From positions 682,001 through 746,000 of the forward strand of contig UVIF01000023.1 of assembly GCA_900596015.1 (NCBI GenBank): a stretch of DNA of 64,000 nucleotides. Reading direction: 5' to 3'. Under the pieces are notes generated by a model that had not been told where the DNA came from, made no database searches, and worked only from the letters and a program-made list of their open reading frames with translations. Shown here piece after piece: positions 6,513 through 14,591 of the stretch. Within the stretch, counting starts at the first letter, position 1. Every line of letters starts with the position of its first letter. Both the position numbers and the translations under genes were made by a program. The stretch comes from Pseudomonas viridiflava (GTDB lineage: Bacteria > Pseudomonadota > Gammaproteobacteria > Pseudomonadales > Pseudomonadaceae).

Positions 6513-8450
6513 ATGTCCGCTTACCAGAAGAAACACGCTCTCGATTTCAAAACCCAGTACGGCCTTGGCTTCAATCCGCAAGATGATGAGATCGTGGTGG
6601 ACTTCTTCTGCGGTGGTGGCGGCGCCGGTACCGGGCTGGAAATGGGCCTGGGGCGTGCGGTGACTGTGGCCAAGAACCACAACCCTGCGGCGATCAGCAT
6701 GCACACCGCCAACCACCCGGCGGCCCGGCACTACACCACCGACGTGTTCGAAGGCGATCCCGACCAGGAGTGCGGCGGCCGGGCGGTCGGCTGGTTCCAC
6801 ATGAGCCCCGATTGCACGCATCACAGTCAGGCCGCCGGCGGGCAGCCGCGCAAGCGCGAGATCCGCAACCTTTCGTGGATCGGCCTGAAGTGGGGCGGCA
6901 AGAAGCGCCCTCGGGTCATCAGCCTGGAAAACGTGAAGCAGATCCTGCAGTGGGGCCCGCTGATCGCCAAGCGCGACAAGGTCACCGGGCGGGTGATGAA
7001 GCTGGGTGGCCAGGTCGCGGCCCCGGGCGAGGTTGTGCCGGTGCACCAGCAGTTCCTGGTTCCCGACCCGAAACGCCGCGGCACTACCTGGCGCCGGTTC
7101 GTCGCACTACTGGAAGGCATGGGCTACGCCGTCGAGTGGCGGGTCATCAAGGCCTGCGACTTCGGGGCGCCGACCAGCCGCGAGCGCTTGTTCATGATCG
7201 CCCGGTGCGACGGCCAGCCGATTGTGTGGCCAGAGGCAACCCATGCGCGCCAGCCCGCCAAGGGCCAGCAGAAGTGGCGCACCGCTGCAGACTGCATCGA
7301 TTGGTCGGTGCCGAGCAAAAGCATCTTCGGCCGCAAGAAGGACCTGGCCCCGGCCACGCTTCGCCGGGTTGCCAAGGGCATGAAGAAATTCGTGATCGAC
7401 AGCACCAACCCATTCATCGTGCCGATCGCGAATTGGTCCGACGAGCTGGCCCAGTCCGCCAATGAGCCGCTGCGCACTGTGACCGCTTGGCCGCGCGGCG
7501 GCTCTTTTTCAATGGCCAGCCCGGTGATGGTGGGTGCAGGCGGCCCGAGCTACGGCGGCAAGCCGGTTTTTTCGGAGCAGCCAATGGGGACGCTGATGAC
7601 GCAGAGCCATCGCGCCATGGCGGCGGCGCACTTGGTGAAGTTCCGATTCGATGACGCCGGCAAGGCCCTCGACGAGCCACTGCCGACCATCACCAGTGGC
7701 GGCAACTACCAGCGCCCGGCCGGTGCCGCGCATGCCATGGGCGTGTGCACGGCAGTCATGGCCCAAATGAATGGCGGATTCAACACCACCGACGCCAAGC
7801 CTATGGACGAGCCCATGACCACAGTCACAAACACCGGCAGCCAGCAGCAGCTGGTCACCGCCAACCTGGTGCACCTGCGCGGCAACTGCGATGCACGTGA
7901 CACCGCTTGCCCACTTCACACAATCAGCGCCGGCGGTACCCACCACGGCATGGTCACCGCCTTCATGGAGCGCCAGTTTGGCGCCAGCGTCGGCCAAGCT
8001 ATCGACGAACCCGCACCGACGATCACGGCCGGCGGTGGCGGCAAGAGCTCGCTGGTGGAGCTGAAGCTGTCGCCTGAGCATGAAGAGGGCGCGCTGCGCG
8101 TTGCGGCGTTCCTGATCAGCTACTACGGCACGGAGAACGTCAGCGGCTGCAGCAGCCCGGCGCCGACGATCACGACCAAGGATCGGCTGGCACTTGTGAC
8201 CGTCATGGTCAAAGGCACCCCCTATGTGATCGTCGACATCTGCCTGCGCATGCTGCAGCCGCATGAGCTGTACCGTGCCCAGGGCTTCCCCGCTGACTAC
8301 ATCATCGACAAGGGCGCCGACGGCCGGAAGTTCACGAAGACCGAGCAGGTGCATATGTGCGGCAACAGCGTGAGCCCTCCACCGATGGCGGCGCTGGCCC
8401 GAGCCAATGATCCATGGCGTGCAGCGGCGCGCGAGGCGGTGGCCGCATGA
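6513..8450 (+). CDS. Phage C5-cytosine DNA methyltransferase with internal repeats
   Basis: This is a 645-residue enzyme of the 5-methylcytosine family. Motif I (VDFFCGGGGAGTG) is near the N-terminus. Motif IV is the variant SPDC instead of PPCQ and keeps the nucleophilic Cys. Motif VI (LENV), motif VIII (SRERLFMIA), motif IX (RMLQPHELYRAQGFP) and motif X (GNSVSPP) follow. Between VIII and IX lie about 350 residues, where C5 enzymes carry target recognition; here this holds about seven degenerate copies of a DEPxPTITxGG-like motif (residues ~318, 354, 386, 431, 464, 497, 547). GAGGA precedes the ATG. No cognate nuclease is adjacent. Anti-restriction is the likely role. Confidence 0.9.
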   Translation: MSAYQKKHALDFKTQYGLGFNPQDDEIVVDFFCGGGGAGTGLEMGLGRAVTVAKNHNPAAISMHTANHPAARHYTTDVFEGDPDQECGGRAVGWFHMSPDCTHHSQAAGGQPRKREIRNLSWIGLKWGGKKRPRVISLENVKQILQWGPLIAKRDKVTGRVMKLGGQVAAPGEVVPVHQQFLVPDPKRRGTTWRRFVALLEGMGYAVEWRVIKACDFGAPTSRERLFMIARCDGQPIVWPEATHARQPAKGQQKWRTAADCIDWSVPSKSIFGRKKDLAPATLRRVAKGMKKFVIDSTNPFIVPIANWSDELAQSANEPLRTVTAWPRGGSFSMASPVMVGAGGPSYGGKPVFSEQPMGTLMTQSHRAMAAAHLVKFRFDDAGKALDEPLPTITSGGNYQRPAGAAHAMGVCTAVMAQMNGGFNTTDAKPMDEPMTTVTNTGSQQQLVTANLVHLRGNCDARDTACPLHTISAGGTHHGMVTAFMERQFGASVGQAIDEPAPTITAGGGGKSSLVELKLSPEHEEGALRVAAFLISYYGTENVSGCSSPAPTITTKDRLALVTVMVKGTPYVIVDICLRMLQPHELYRAQGFPADYIIDKGADGRKFTKTEQVHMCGNSVSPPPMAALARANDPWRAAAREAVAA

Positions 8451-8596
8451 CCGCCCTCCGAACCTTCAAGCGCCCCATGCCCGCCCTGTCAGCCGATGGC
8501 TCCTGCGACGTGTGCGGCAGCTATCGATCCCACGGAAACCACCGCTCCTGCTCCAAGAAGCGCCAGCAGCGGTATGCACAAGCGAGGAAACAATGA
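8447..8596 (+). CDS. Small Cys/His protein, possible zinc ribbon
   Basis: This is a 49-residue frame whose ATG overlaps the methyltransferase stop (ATGA). Residues ~21-35 (CDVCGSYRSHGNHRSC) carry a CxxC pair followed by His residues and another Cys, suggesting zinc binding. The tail is strongly basic. The next gene starts inside its own stop codon, so three genes form a translationally coupled chain. Its role is unknown. Confidence 0.6.
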   Translation: MTALRTFKRPMPALSADGSCDVCGSYRSHGNHRSCSKKRQQRYAQARKQ

Positions 8597-8700
8597 GCCT
8601 ACTAGCAGCTCAATGCGTCACCGTGTGGCTCTGCCTGCAACTTCCTCTCGGCATGATCATCGGCCGCTTCATCAAGAACGCCAACGCCCAAGTTCGATAA
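8593..8700 (+). CDS. 35-residue single-helix membrane protein
   Basis: It starts at an ATGA overlap with the preceding small gene. Most of the peptide is one hydrophobic helix (a WLCLQLPLGMIIG core) with a basic C-terminal end, as in small phage membrane proteins. No family was recognised. The coupled start is the main evidence that it is real. Confidence 0.5.
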   Translation: MSLLAAQCVTVWLCLQLPLGMIIGRFIKNANAQVR

Positions 8701-8711
8701 GCCCCAGCCGC

Positions 8712-8990
8712 TCAGAACCAAGCCAAGAGAAATCTTGTGTTTGTCACCGCAATAGCGATCGCAGTGACCAAGCCAGGGAAGCGCATCAAGCCCAACATCA
8801 AATAGAAAAACGGACCGATTAAACCAATTATCAAGGTGGCCAACACATCTATTTTAGGTGCTTCAACATCAAATACGGTCCAGATCGAGATCGCGATCCA
8901 TATCACCCAGAAGGCGTACATCGTCACACCGTCGACTCGGTAAAAAGCCCGTTTGAATGTATGTCCAACGGTATCCGTTCCATTAAGCAT
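8712..8990 (-). CDS. Small phage membrane protein
   Basis: This is a 92-residue protein with three likely membrane segments (YAFWVIWIAISIW, LATLIIGLIGPFFYLML, LVTAIAIAV). It is on the reverse strand, converging on the plus-strand small genes. An internal ATG (at MYAF) could be the true start. Unknown function; prophage accessory gene. Confidence 0.5.
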   Translation of the reverse strand: MLNGTDTVGHTFKRAFYRVDGVTMYAFWVIWIAISIWTVFDVEAPKIDVLATLIIGLIGPFFYLMLGLMRFPGLVTAIAIAVTNTRFLLAWF

Positions 8991-9113
8991 CTGCTTTTCC
9001 TTGCAAGGTCAATTGCCCGAGCGTACCCGACTCAGTACGACAAACTCTACTCACTCTCTCAAAGTCAGCCGCTGTAGCGGTGTGGCGGAGCTATGTCCGT
9101 AGACGTTGACCGA

Positions 9114-9413
9114 TTACTTGCACCACTGGGTTTCGCAAGGAATGCCATCGTAATTTCCATCCATCTTCATGCCTGGACAGTTTTTCAGAAAGGCCTTTGC
9201 TTCAGCACAGGAAGTCATTTGAGAGCAGTACTGCCGGCCATCACAGTAGAAGGACGGGCGGCTCGCAGCAGGCCGTAACGGTGTTGGCGACACAACGTTG
9301 TTTGAAACCTCTATAGGAGCTTTTGGCGTAAGCCACTCCTCGATCTGTGGGAAGAATTTCCATGCAACAGCGGCTACAACCAATAGCCAGACAATAGTCT
9401 TCACACGCCTCAT
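9114..9413 (-). CDS. Membrane-anchored excalibur calcium-binding domain protein
   Basis: The protein has 99 residues. An N-terminal membrane anchor (TIVWLLVVAAVAWKFF) is followed by a linker and a C-terminal excalibur domain: YCSQMTSCAEAKAFLKNC, then DGNYDGIPCETQWC. The DxDxDG-like calcium loop is present as DGNYDGIPC, and four Cys residues could form disulfides, which fits a periplasmic location. Excalibur domains occur in surface proteins and nucleases, and single-domain versions are common in Pseudomonas prophages. The physiological role is unknown. Confidence 0.8.
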   Translation of the reverse strand: MRRVKTIVWLLVVAAVAWKFFPQIEEWLTPKAPIEVSNNVVSPTPLRPAASRPSFYCDGRQYCSQMTSCAEAKAFLKNCPGMKMDGNYDGIPCETQWCK

Positions 9414-9488
9414 CCTTGATCAAAGATCCGAGCCGCCATTTTCAAAGCTCGAATGGCGCAAAACAACCCCTTCCCTCTCATCTATGCA

Positions 9489-9521
9489 GCCTGCCGGTGA
9501 TCGGCAGGCCGGAGCTATGTC
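9489..9521 (+). promoter_or_regulatory. Leader hairpin abutting a ribosome-binding site
   Basis: GCCTGCCG (9489-9496) pairs with CGGCAGGC (9502-9509), and the hairpin ends directly against CGGAGCTATGTC, which carries the ribosome-binding site of the gene at 9522. The same 12-mer follows another, shorter hairpin at 9086-9097. An RNA structure beside the binding site could influence translation or mRNA stability. Confidence 0.45.
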
Positions 9522-9731
9522 ATGCCCGAGATAATCCCGTGCGTTGAGTACGACCCATTGAACAATCGCTGCATAAGCGGTTTCTCGGTCACCCACACCA
9601 TTTGCCGCGGAGGACCTGCCGGATGCCATGCGTGTGGCACGCCTGGAACCATGCCGATGTGCACGCGTGAAGATCTACCTGCACACCTGATGCGTGATGA
9701 CGGAATGCCTATCGGTTGGCCCTCCGAATAA
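9522..9731 (+). CDS. Cys-rich small phage protein
   Basis: This is a 69-residue protein with cysteines at CVEYDPLNNRC, TICRGGPAGCHACG and MC, suggesting metal binding. GGAG lies seven bases before the ATG, and an upstream hairpin touches that site. It sits 36 bases before the DUF4224 gene in the integration module. No family recognised. Confidence 0.55.
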   Translation: MPEIIPCVEYDPLNNRCISGFSVTHTICRGGPAGCHACGTPGTMPMCTREDLPAHLMRDDGMPIGWPSE

Positions 9732-9767
9732 CCCCTTCTGCAGCCAAGCGCGGCACGGAGCATACCT

Positions 9768-10010
9768 ATGGAATCAGAAATCCTTTCCGACCAAGAGTTG
9801 GCGGATCTCACGGGCTATAAAGCGCGGGCCTGGCAGCGCCGCTGGCTGGACGACCGAAAGTGGACGTACGTGGAAAGCCGCGGCAAGCGCCCGCTGGTTG
9901 GCCGCCAGTACGCTCGCATGAAGCTTGGCGTAGGATCGCCGACCATTTTAGACCCCAACCCACCGCCGGCTCGTCCGGCGTGGGCGCCTGACTTTTCGCG
10001 AGTACGTTGA
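9768..10010 (+). CDS. DUF4224 family protein, excisionase-like
   Basis: The protein has 80 residues. LSDQELADLTGYKARAWQ followed by a basic region and LVGRQYA is the DUF4224 signature as I know it. This small winged-HTH-like family is nearly always encoded beside a phage integrase and is thought to act in recombination directionality. GGAG precedes the ATG. The stop lies two bases before the ATG of the integrase gene (an in-frame TTG even overlaps it), so the two are coupled. Xis function is inferred from context. Confidence 0.8.
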   Translation: MESEILSDQELADLTGYKARAWQRRWLDDRKWTYVESRGKRPLVGRQYARMKLGVGSPTILDPNPPPARPAWAPDFSRVR

Positions 10011-10012
10011 AT

Positions 10013-11062
10013 ATGCGCCCACGCAATGCTGAGAACCGCGACCTGCCGCCGGGCATGTACCGGCGCAAGCGCACCAGGAAAAACGGAAGCATCTGGGTGG
10101 CTTACTACTACAGGGATGTGACGGGGACGGACGTCCCGCTAGGCAAGGACATAGGCCTGGCCAAAATCAAGTGGGCCGATCTCGAGGCCAAAATCAAGCC
10201 TGCGGACCTGACCATGATGAGGGCGGTCTTTGATCGCTACGCCGACCACATCATTCCGAAGAAGTCGGCGAGAACCCAGCGCGACAACAAGGGAGAGCTC
10301 AAACAGCTGAGGTTGGTATTTGATACCGCGCCAATCGACTCCATCACGCCAGCCATGATCGCAGGATACCGCGACAGCCGTACGGCGAAGGTGCGGGCCA
10401 ACCGCGAAATCGCCTTGCTATCTCACGTCTTTAATACTGCAAGGGAGTGGGGTTTGACCGACAGAGAGAACCCCTGCCAAGGCGTTCGGAAGAACAAGGA
10501 AAAGCCGCGTGACTACTATGCCAATGACCAGGTCTGGACAGCTGTCTATCTAGCGGCAGCGCAGGAGCTGAAGGATGCCATGGACCTGGCTTACCTAACC
10601 GGCCAAAGGCCAGCGGACGTCAGGCTTATGGGTCGATATGACGTCGAGGGCATCTACTTGCTGGTCAGCCAGGGCAAGACAGAACGACGTCTGCGCATCC
10701 AAATGGAGGTTGATGGTGTGAAAAACACCCTTGGAGTACTGATCGAGCGGATGAATTACGCCGCCATCGACCAGAAATCGCCCTACTTTATTACCAACAG
10801 CCGCGGTCAGAAGATCAGTGAGCGCGTGCTTGGGATGCGCTGGGATGATGCGAGGAAGGCAGCAGTGGCGACTGCTATTGCGGCAGGAGACTCAGCACTG
10901 GCTGAGAAAATCGCTGGGTTTCAATTCCGCGATATCCGTCCGAAGGCAGCATCAGAGATCCTCGATATCGAGGACGCCAGCCGGCTCCTGGGACACTCGA
11001 AACAGGAAATCACCAAGAAGGTCTATCGTCGCGTGGGCGCAATCGCGCAGCCTTCGAAGTGA
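10013..11062 (+). CDS. int: Tyrosine recombinase (phage integrase)
   Basis: This 349-residue integrase should insert and excise the element at an attachment site next to tRNA-Cys. The N-terminal part contains an arm-binding-like basic region (KRTRKNGSIWVAYYY). The catalytic domain shows the first Arg (TGQRPADV), the Lys hairpin region, the box RDIRPKAA with Arg in place of the usual His but with the catalytic second Arg, LLGHS for the box III His, and the nucleophile in KVYRR. It points at the tRNA genes about 100 bases away, as expected for a terminal int gene. An in-frame TTG at 10007 is an alternative start. Confidence 0.93.
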   Translation: MRPRNAENRDLPPGMYRRKRTRKNGSIWVAYYYRDVTGTDVPLGKDIGLAKIKWADLEAKIKPADLTMMRAVFDRYADHIIPKKSARTQRDNKGELKQLRLVFDTAPIDSITPAMIAGYRDSRTAKVRANREIALLSHVFNTAREWGLTDRENPCQGVRKNKEKPRDYYANDQVWTAVYLAAAQELKDAMDLAYLTGQRPADVRLMGRYDVEGIYLLVSQGKTERRLRIQMEVDGVKNTLGVLIERMNYAAIDQKSPYFITNSRGQKISERVLGMRWDDARKAAVATAIAAGDSALAEKIAGFQFRDIRPKAASEILDIEDASRLLGHSKQEITKKVYRRVGAIAQPSK

Positions 11063-11064
11063 AT

Positions 11065-11104
11065 AGTTCTGGAACACATGCCAAAAAGTTCTGGAACACA
11101 TGCC
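11065..11104. repeat. Two 18-bp direct repeats between int and tRNA-Cys
   Basis: AGTTCTGGAACACATGCC occurs at 11065-11082 and again identically at 11087-11104 (22-bp period). Position between the integrase stop and the tRNA, and helical-turn spacing, suggest arm-type integrase or excisionase binding sites of the attachment region. This role is inferred. Confidence 0.6.
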
Positions 11105-11114
11105 TTTTCAGTCG

Positions 11115-11151
11115 CCCAAAGAAAAACCCCGCAGACGTTAATCTGCGGGGT
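11115..11151 (-). terminator. Rho-independent terminator after tRNA-Cys
   Basis: Read on the minus strand, CCCCGCAGA, a 6-base loop, TCTGCGGGG is followed by TTTTTCTTT. It ends the pgsA/tRNA-Gly/tRNA-Cys transcript. Its identical arms and closeness to the tRNA make it part of, or next to, the attachment region. Confidence 0.85.
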
Positions 11152-11160
11152 TCTCGATGA

Positions 11161-11234
11161 TGGAGGCCGAGGTCGGAATCGAACCGGCGTAGGCGGATTT
11201 GCAATCCGCAGCATAACCACTTTGCTACTCGGCC
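11161..11234 (-). tRNA. tRNA-Cys (anticodon GCA)
   Basis: A 74-base cloverleaf: acceptor GGCCGAG pairs with CTCGGCC, the anticodon loop is TTGCAAA, the T-loop is GGTTCGATTCC, and CCA is encoded. It lies 38 bases downstream of tRNA-Gly in the same orientation. The element's integrase faces its 3' end, so the attachment core may include this end. Confidence 0.95.
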
Positions 11235-11272
11235 CCAAACGTGAAGCAAGAAACTGCTGCACGCAAACAAAC

Positions 11273-11348
<76 letters not shown>

Positions 11349-11415
11349 ATCGTGTTGACGGGCGCCATTCTATCTAATCGGCGACACCCGTCAAGCCCTT
11401 GATTCAAAAATAGTT

Positions 11416-11976
11416 TTATTTCTTCTCGGCTGTGATGCGCAAGTGCGGCCAGGCGGCGCGCAGGTATTGCAGCATGGACCACAGGGTCAGCGCGGCGGCG
11501 ACGAGCAAAAGGGCGTAGCCGACGATGACCCAGAAGGTGGCGGCCTTGGGATTGGCCAGCAGGATGACCAAAGCCAGCATCTGCGCGGCGGTCTTCCATT
11601 TGCCCATGTTGGACACTGCGACCTGGGCACGCGCACCGATTTCGGCCATCCATTCGCGCAGCGCCGAGACGACGATTTCGCGACCGATGATGATCGCCGC
11701 CGGCAGGGTCAGCCAGAAGTTGGCATGTTCCTGCACCAGCAGCACCAGGGCCACCGCCACCATGAGTTTGTCGGCCACCGGATCGAGGAACGCACCGAAT
11801 GGCGTGCTCTGCTCCCAACGGCGGGCCAGATAGCCGTCCAGCCAATCGGTTGCCGCCGCTATCGCGAACACGGTGCTGGCTGCCATATAGCTCCAATGGT
11901 AGGGCAGATAGAACAGCAATATGAAGAACGGTATCAGCAGGACGCGCAGTACGGTAAGCAAGTTAGGGATATTCAT
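11416..11976 (-). CDS. pgsA: CDP-diacylglycerol-glycerol-3-phosphate 3-phosphatidyltransferase
   Basis: This 186-residue integral membrane enzyme makes phosphatidylglycerol phosphate, the committed step of phosphatidylglycerol and cardiolipin synthesis. The CDP-alcohol phosphatidyltransferase signature is visible as DWLDGYLARRWEQSTPFGAFLDPVADK, that is D-G-x2-A-R-x8-G-x3-D-x3-D. Several membrane helices are present. The start at 11976 gives the conserved MNIPNLLTVLRVLLIP beginning; a TTG six codons upstream is less likely. It lies 32 bases after uvrC in the gacA-uvrC-pgsA-tRNA series. Confidence 0.96.
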   Translation of the reverse strand: MNIPNLLTVLRVLLIPFFILLFYLPYHWSYMAASTVFAIAAATDWLDGYLARRWEQSTPFGAFLDPVADKLMVAVALVLLVQEHANFWLTLPAAIIIGREIVVSALREWMAEIGARAQVAVSNMGKWKTAAQMLALVILLANPKAATFWVIVGYALLLVAAALTLWSMLQYLRAAWPHLRITAEKK

Positions 11977-12008
11977 CGGCACAACTGGCTGCAAGGTGAG
12001 ATGGCATT

Positions 12009-13832
12009 CTACTCGCTGTGCAGGTTTGCATAAATCGACTCTGCCAGCTTTTTACTGATTCCCGGTGCCTTGGCAATTTCCTCGACACTGGCGCGGGCGA
12101 TTTCCTGCAGCCCGCCGAAATGCTTGAGCAACTCGCGGCGGCGCTTGGGGCCCACGCCTGCAACCCCTTCCAGGGTCGAGGTGCGGCGCGTCTTGCCGCG
12201 CCGCGCTCGGTGACCGGTGATTGCGAAACGGTGGGCTTCGTCACGGATCTGCTGGATCAGGTGCAGCGCCGGTGAGTCGCCCTTGAGGGTGAATTCATGG
12301 GCGACGTCGTTCAGGTACAGCGTTTCGAAGCCGGCCTTGCGGGTCGTGCCTTTGGCCACGCCGAGCAGGATGAGGTCGGGAATGGCCAGTTCGTTCAGCA
12401 CTTCACGGGCCATGTTCAACTGGCCCTTGCCGCCGTCCACCAGCAGCACGTCGGGCAACTTGCCCTCGCCTGCCTTGATCTTGCTGAAGCGGCGCATCAA
12501 GGCCTGGTGCATGGCCGCATAGTCATCGCCTGCGGTGACGCCTTCGATGTTGTAGCGGCGGTAATCCGATTTGATCGGACCTTCGGGGCCAAACACCACG
12601 CACGACGCCACGGTGGCTTCGCCGCTGGAGTGACTGATGTCGTAGCACTCCAGCCGCTGCGGTGGCTCGTCCAGGTTCAGTACTTCGGCCAGCGCGTCGA
12701 ACCGCGCGGCCACGTGCTGTCGATTGGCGAGCCGTGCGCCCAGCGCCTGCTCGGCGTTGGTCACGGCCAGTTGCTGCCAACGTGCACGGGTGCCGCGCAC
12801 GCGATGGCTGAGGCTCAATTCACGACCACGCAAAGTATCGAGGGCATCGAGCAACGCTTCGTGGTCTTCGGGAATGACGTTGACGATCAACTCGCTCGGC
12901 AGGTCGCGCTCGGAGCTGCCCAGGTAGTATTGCGAGAGAAACGCCGACATGACTTCGGCGACTTCTTCTTCGATACCCACCTGCGGAAAGAAATTCTTGC
13001 TGCCCAGCACCCTGCCGGCACGCACGGTGATCAGGTGTACGCACGCGCCGCCCGGGTTGACGAAGGCAGCGATGACGTCGACGTCGCCGCTGCCGCCCTC
13101 CATGCTTTGCTGGTCCTGCACGCGCCGCAGCAGACCGATCTGGTCGCGCAGCTGCGCTGCCTCTTCGAACTGCAGGTCCATCGCGGCTTTCTCCATGCTG
13201 GCGGAAAGCTCATTGGTCAGCTGGTTGCTGCGTCCCTCCAGAAACATCACCGAATGGCGCACGTCTTCGGCATATTCAGGCGCCTCCACGAGCCTTACGC
13301 AGGGCGCCTTGCAGCGCTTGATCTGGTGTTGCAGGCATGGACGCGTGCGGTTTCTGAAGTAGCTGTCCTCGCATTGGCGAACGAAGAAGGTCTTCTGCAA
13401 CAGGCTCAGGCTCTCGCGAATGGCTCCAGCGCTAGGATAAGGACCAAAGTAGCGCCCCTTGGCCTTCTTGGCGCCACGATGGATGCTGAGTCGCGGAAAT
13501 TCGCCGTCGGAAAGAAACACGTACGGGTAGGATTTGTCGTCGCGCAGCAGAATGTTGTAAGGGGGCCGCCACTCCTTGATCAGAGTCTGCTCAAGCAGCA
13601 ACGCCTCGGTTTCGTTGGCCGTGATGGTGGTTTCGATCTGCTGGATCTTGCCCACCAGGGCAGCGGTCTTGGGCGCCTGGCCGGTTTTGCGAAAATAGCT
13701 GGCCAGGCGCTTCTTGAGGTTTTTGGCCTTGCCCACGTAAAGCAGACGCATGGCGTCGTCGAACATCCGGTACACGCCCGGACGTCCGCTGCAGGTGGCA
13801 AGAAAGGCACTGGGATCGAATGCAGCAGTCAT
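12009..13832 (-). CDS. uvrC: Excinuclease ABC subunit C
   Basis: This 607-residue nuclease makes both incisions around bulky DNA lesions with UvrA and UvrB. In order: an N-terminal GIY-YIG domain (RPGVYRMF, then LLYVGKAKNLKKRL), a UVR motif that binds UvrB (MDLQFEEAAQLRDQI, residue ~210), the RNase H-like 5'-incision domain (LECYDISHSSGEATVASCVVF), and C-terminal helix-hairpin-helix motifs (GVAGVGPKRRRELL). The ATG at 13832 lies two bases after the gacA stop, the classical Pseudomonas gacA-uvrC operon. Length is normal. Confidence 0.98.
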   Translation of the reverse strand: MTAAFDPSAFLATCSGRPGVYRMFDDAMRLLYVGKAKNLKKRLASYFRKTGQAPKTAALVGKIQQIETTITANETEALLLEQTLIKEWRPPYNILLRDDKSYPYVFLSDGEFPRLSIHRGAKKAKGRYFGPYPSAGAIRESLSLLQKTFFVRQCEDSYFRNRTRPCLQHQIKRCKAPCVRLVEAPEYAEDVRHSVMFLEGRSNQLTNELSASMEKAAMDLQFEEAAQLRDQIGLLRRVQDQQSMEGGSGDVDVIAAFVNPGGACVHLITVRAGRVLGSKNFFPQVGIEEEVAEVMSAFLSQYYLGSSERDLPSELIVNVIPEDHEALLDALDTLRGRELSLSHRVRGTRARWQQLAVTNAEQALGARLANRQHVAARFDALAEVLNLDEPPQRLECYDISHSSGEATVASCVVFGPEGPIKSDYRRYNIEGVTAGDDYAAMHQALMRRFSKIKAGEGKLPDVLLVDGGKGQLNMAREVLNELAIPDLILLGVAKGTTRKAGFETLYLNDVAHEFTLKGDSPALHLIQQIRDEAHRFAITGHRARRGKTRRTSTLEGVAGVGPKRRRELLKHFGGLQEIARASVEEIAKAPGISKKLAESIYANLHSE

Positions 13833-13834
13833 GG

Positions 13835-14479
13835 TCAAAGGTTGGTGTCTACCATGCCATGCCGAACCGCCAGCAGGGTCAACTCAACATCGCTGGTCAC
13901 CGAGAGCTTCTCGAAGATCCGGTAGCGATAGGTGTTGACCGTCTTGGGCGACAGGCACAGCTTATCTGAGATGATCTGGACTTTCTGGCAGCCGACGATC
14001 ATCAGGGCAATCTGGATTTCCCGCTCGGACAGCAGATCGAACGGTGAGTTGCTGGTCTGTGGCTGGAACGACTTGAGGGCCAATTGCTGGGCAATCTGCG
14101 GGCTGATGTAACGCTGGCCGGCGAAGACCAGGCGAATCGCCTGGACCATTTCGGCAAGCCCCGCACCTTTGGTCAGGTACCCTGCGGCACCGGCTTGCAG
14201 CAGGCGCGTGGGAAACGGGTCTTCCTCGCAGACGGTTACAGCCACCACTTTGATATCTGGATGGCTGCGCAGCAGTTTGCGCGTCGCCTCGAGACCACCG
14301 ATACCGGGCATCTTGACGTCCATCAACACCACGTCCGGCTTGAGGTCGCGAGCATACTGCAGCGCCCCCTCGCCCGACTCGGCCTGCCCCACGACCTGCA
14401 GGTCGTCGATATCGGCCAGCATGCGGGTGATGCCGGTACGGACCAGGTCGTGATCGTCGACTACTAGAACCCGAATCAA
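13835..14479 (-). CDS. gacA: Response regulator GacA (UvrY/FixJ family)
   Basis: This 214-residue regulator, phosphorylated by the sensor GacS, activates the small RNAs that relieve RsmA/CsrA repression, controlling secondary metabolism, biofilm and virulence. The receiver domain has acidic DD after RVLVV, the phospho-acceptor Asp in VVLMDVKMPG, and Lys in YLTKGAG. A C-terminal LuxR HTH follows (LSEREIQIALMIVG to KTVNTYRYRIFEKL). The start is TTG at 14479: AGGTG lies upstream, and IRVLVVDDHDLVRTG is the conserved GacA start. A TTG start is known for GacA in Pseudomonas. Confidence 0.97.
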   Translation of the reverse strand: MIRVLVVDDHDLVRTGITRMLADIDDLQVVGQAESGEGALQYARDLKPDVVLMDVKMPGIGGLEATRKLLRSHPDIKVVAVTVCEEDPFPTRLLQAGAAGYLTKGAGLAEMVQAIRLVFAGQRYISPQIAQQLALKSFQPQTSNSPFDLLSEREIQIALMIVGCQKVQIISDKLCLSPKTVNTYRYRIFEKLSVTSDVELTLLAVRHGMVDTNL

Positions 14480-14591
14480 ACGGACACCTCGTAATAGTGG
14501 TCTCGGGGAATGGCGCCACATTACCAAACATTGCCGCTTCGGACCTAGCTGAAAGCGTCATGAATATGGCGTGGGGCGTCGGTGCGGAAAA

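Noticed and set aside
9093..9278. 61-codon plus-strand frame behind the first CGGAGCTATGTC motif
   Set aside because: Its putative binding site is only two bases from the ATG, and it lies opposite the well-supported excalibur gene.
12297..13925. 542-codon plus-strand frame
   Set aside because: It is antisense to uvrC, a certain gene; high GC creates long empty frames here.
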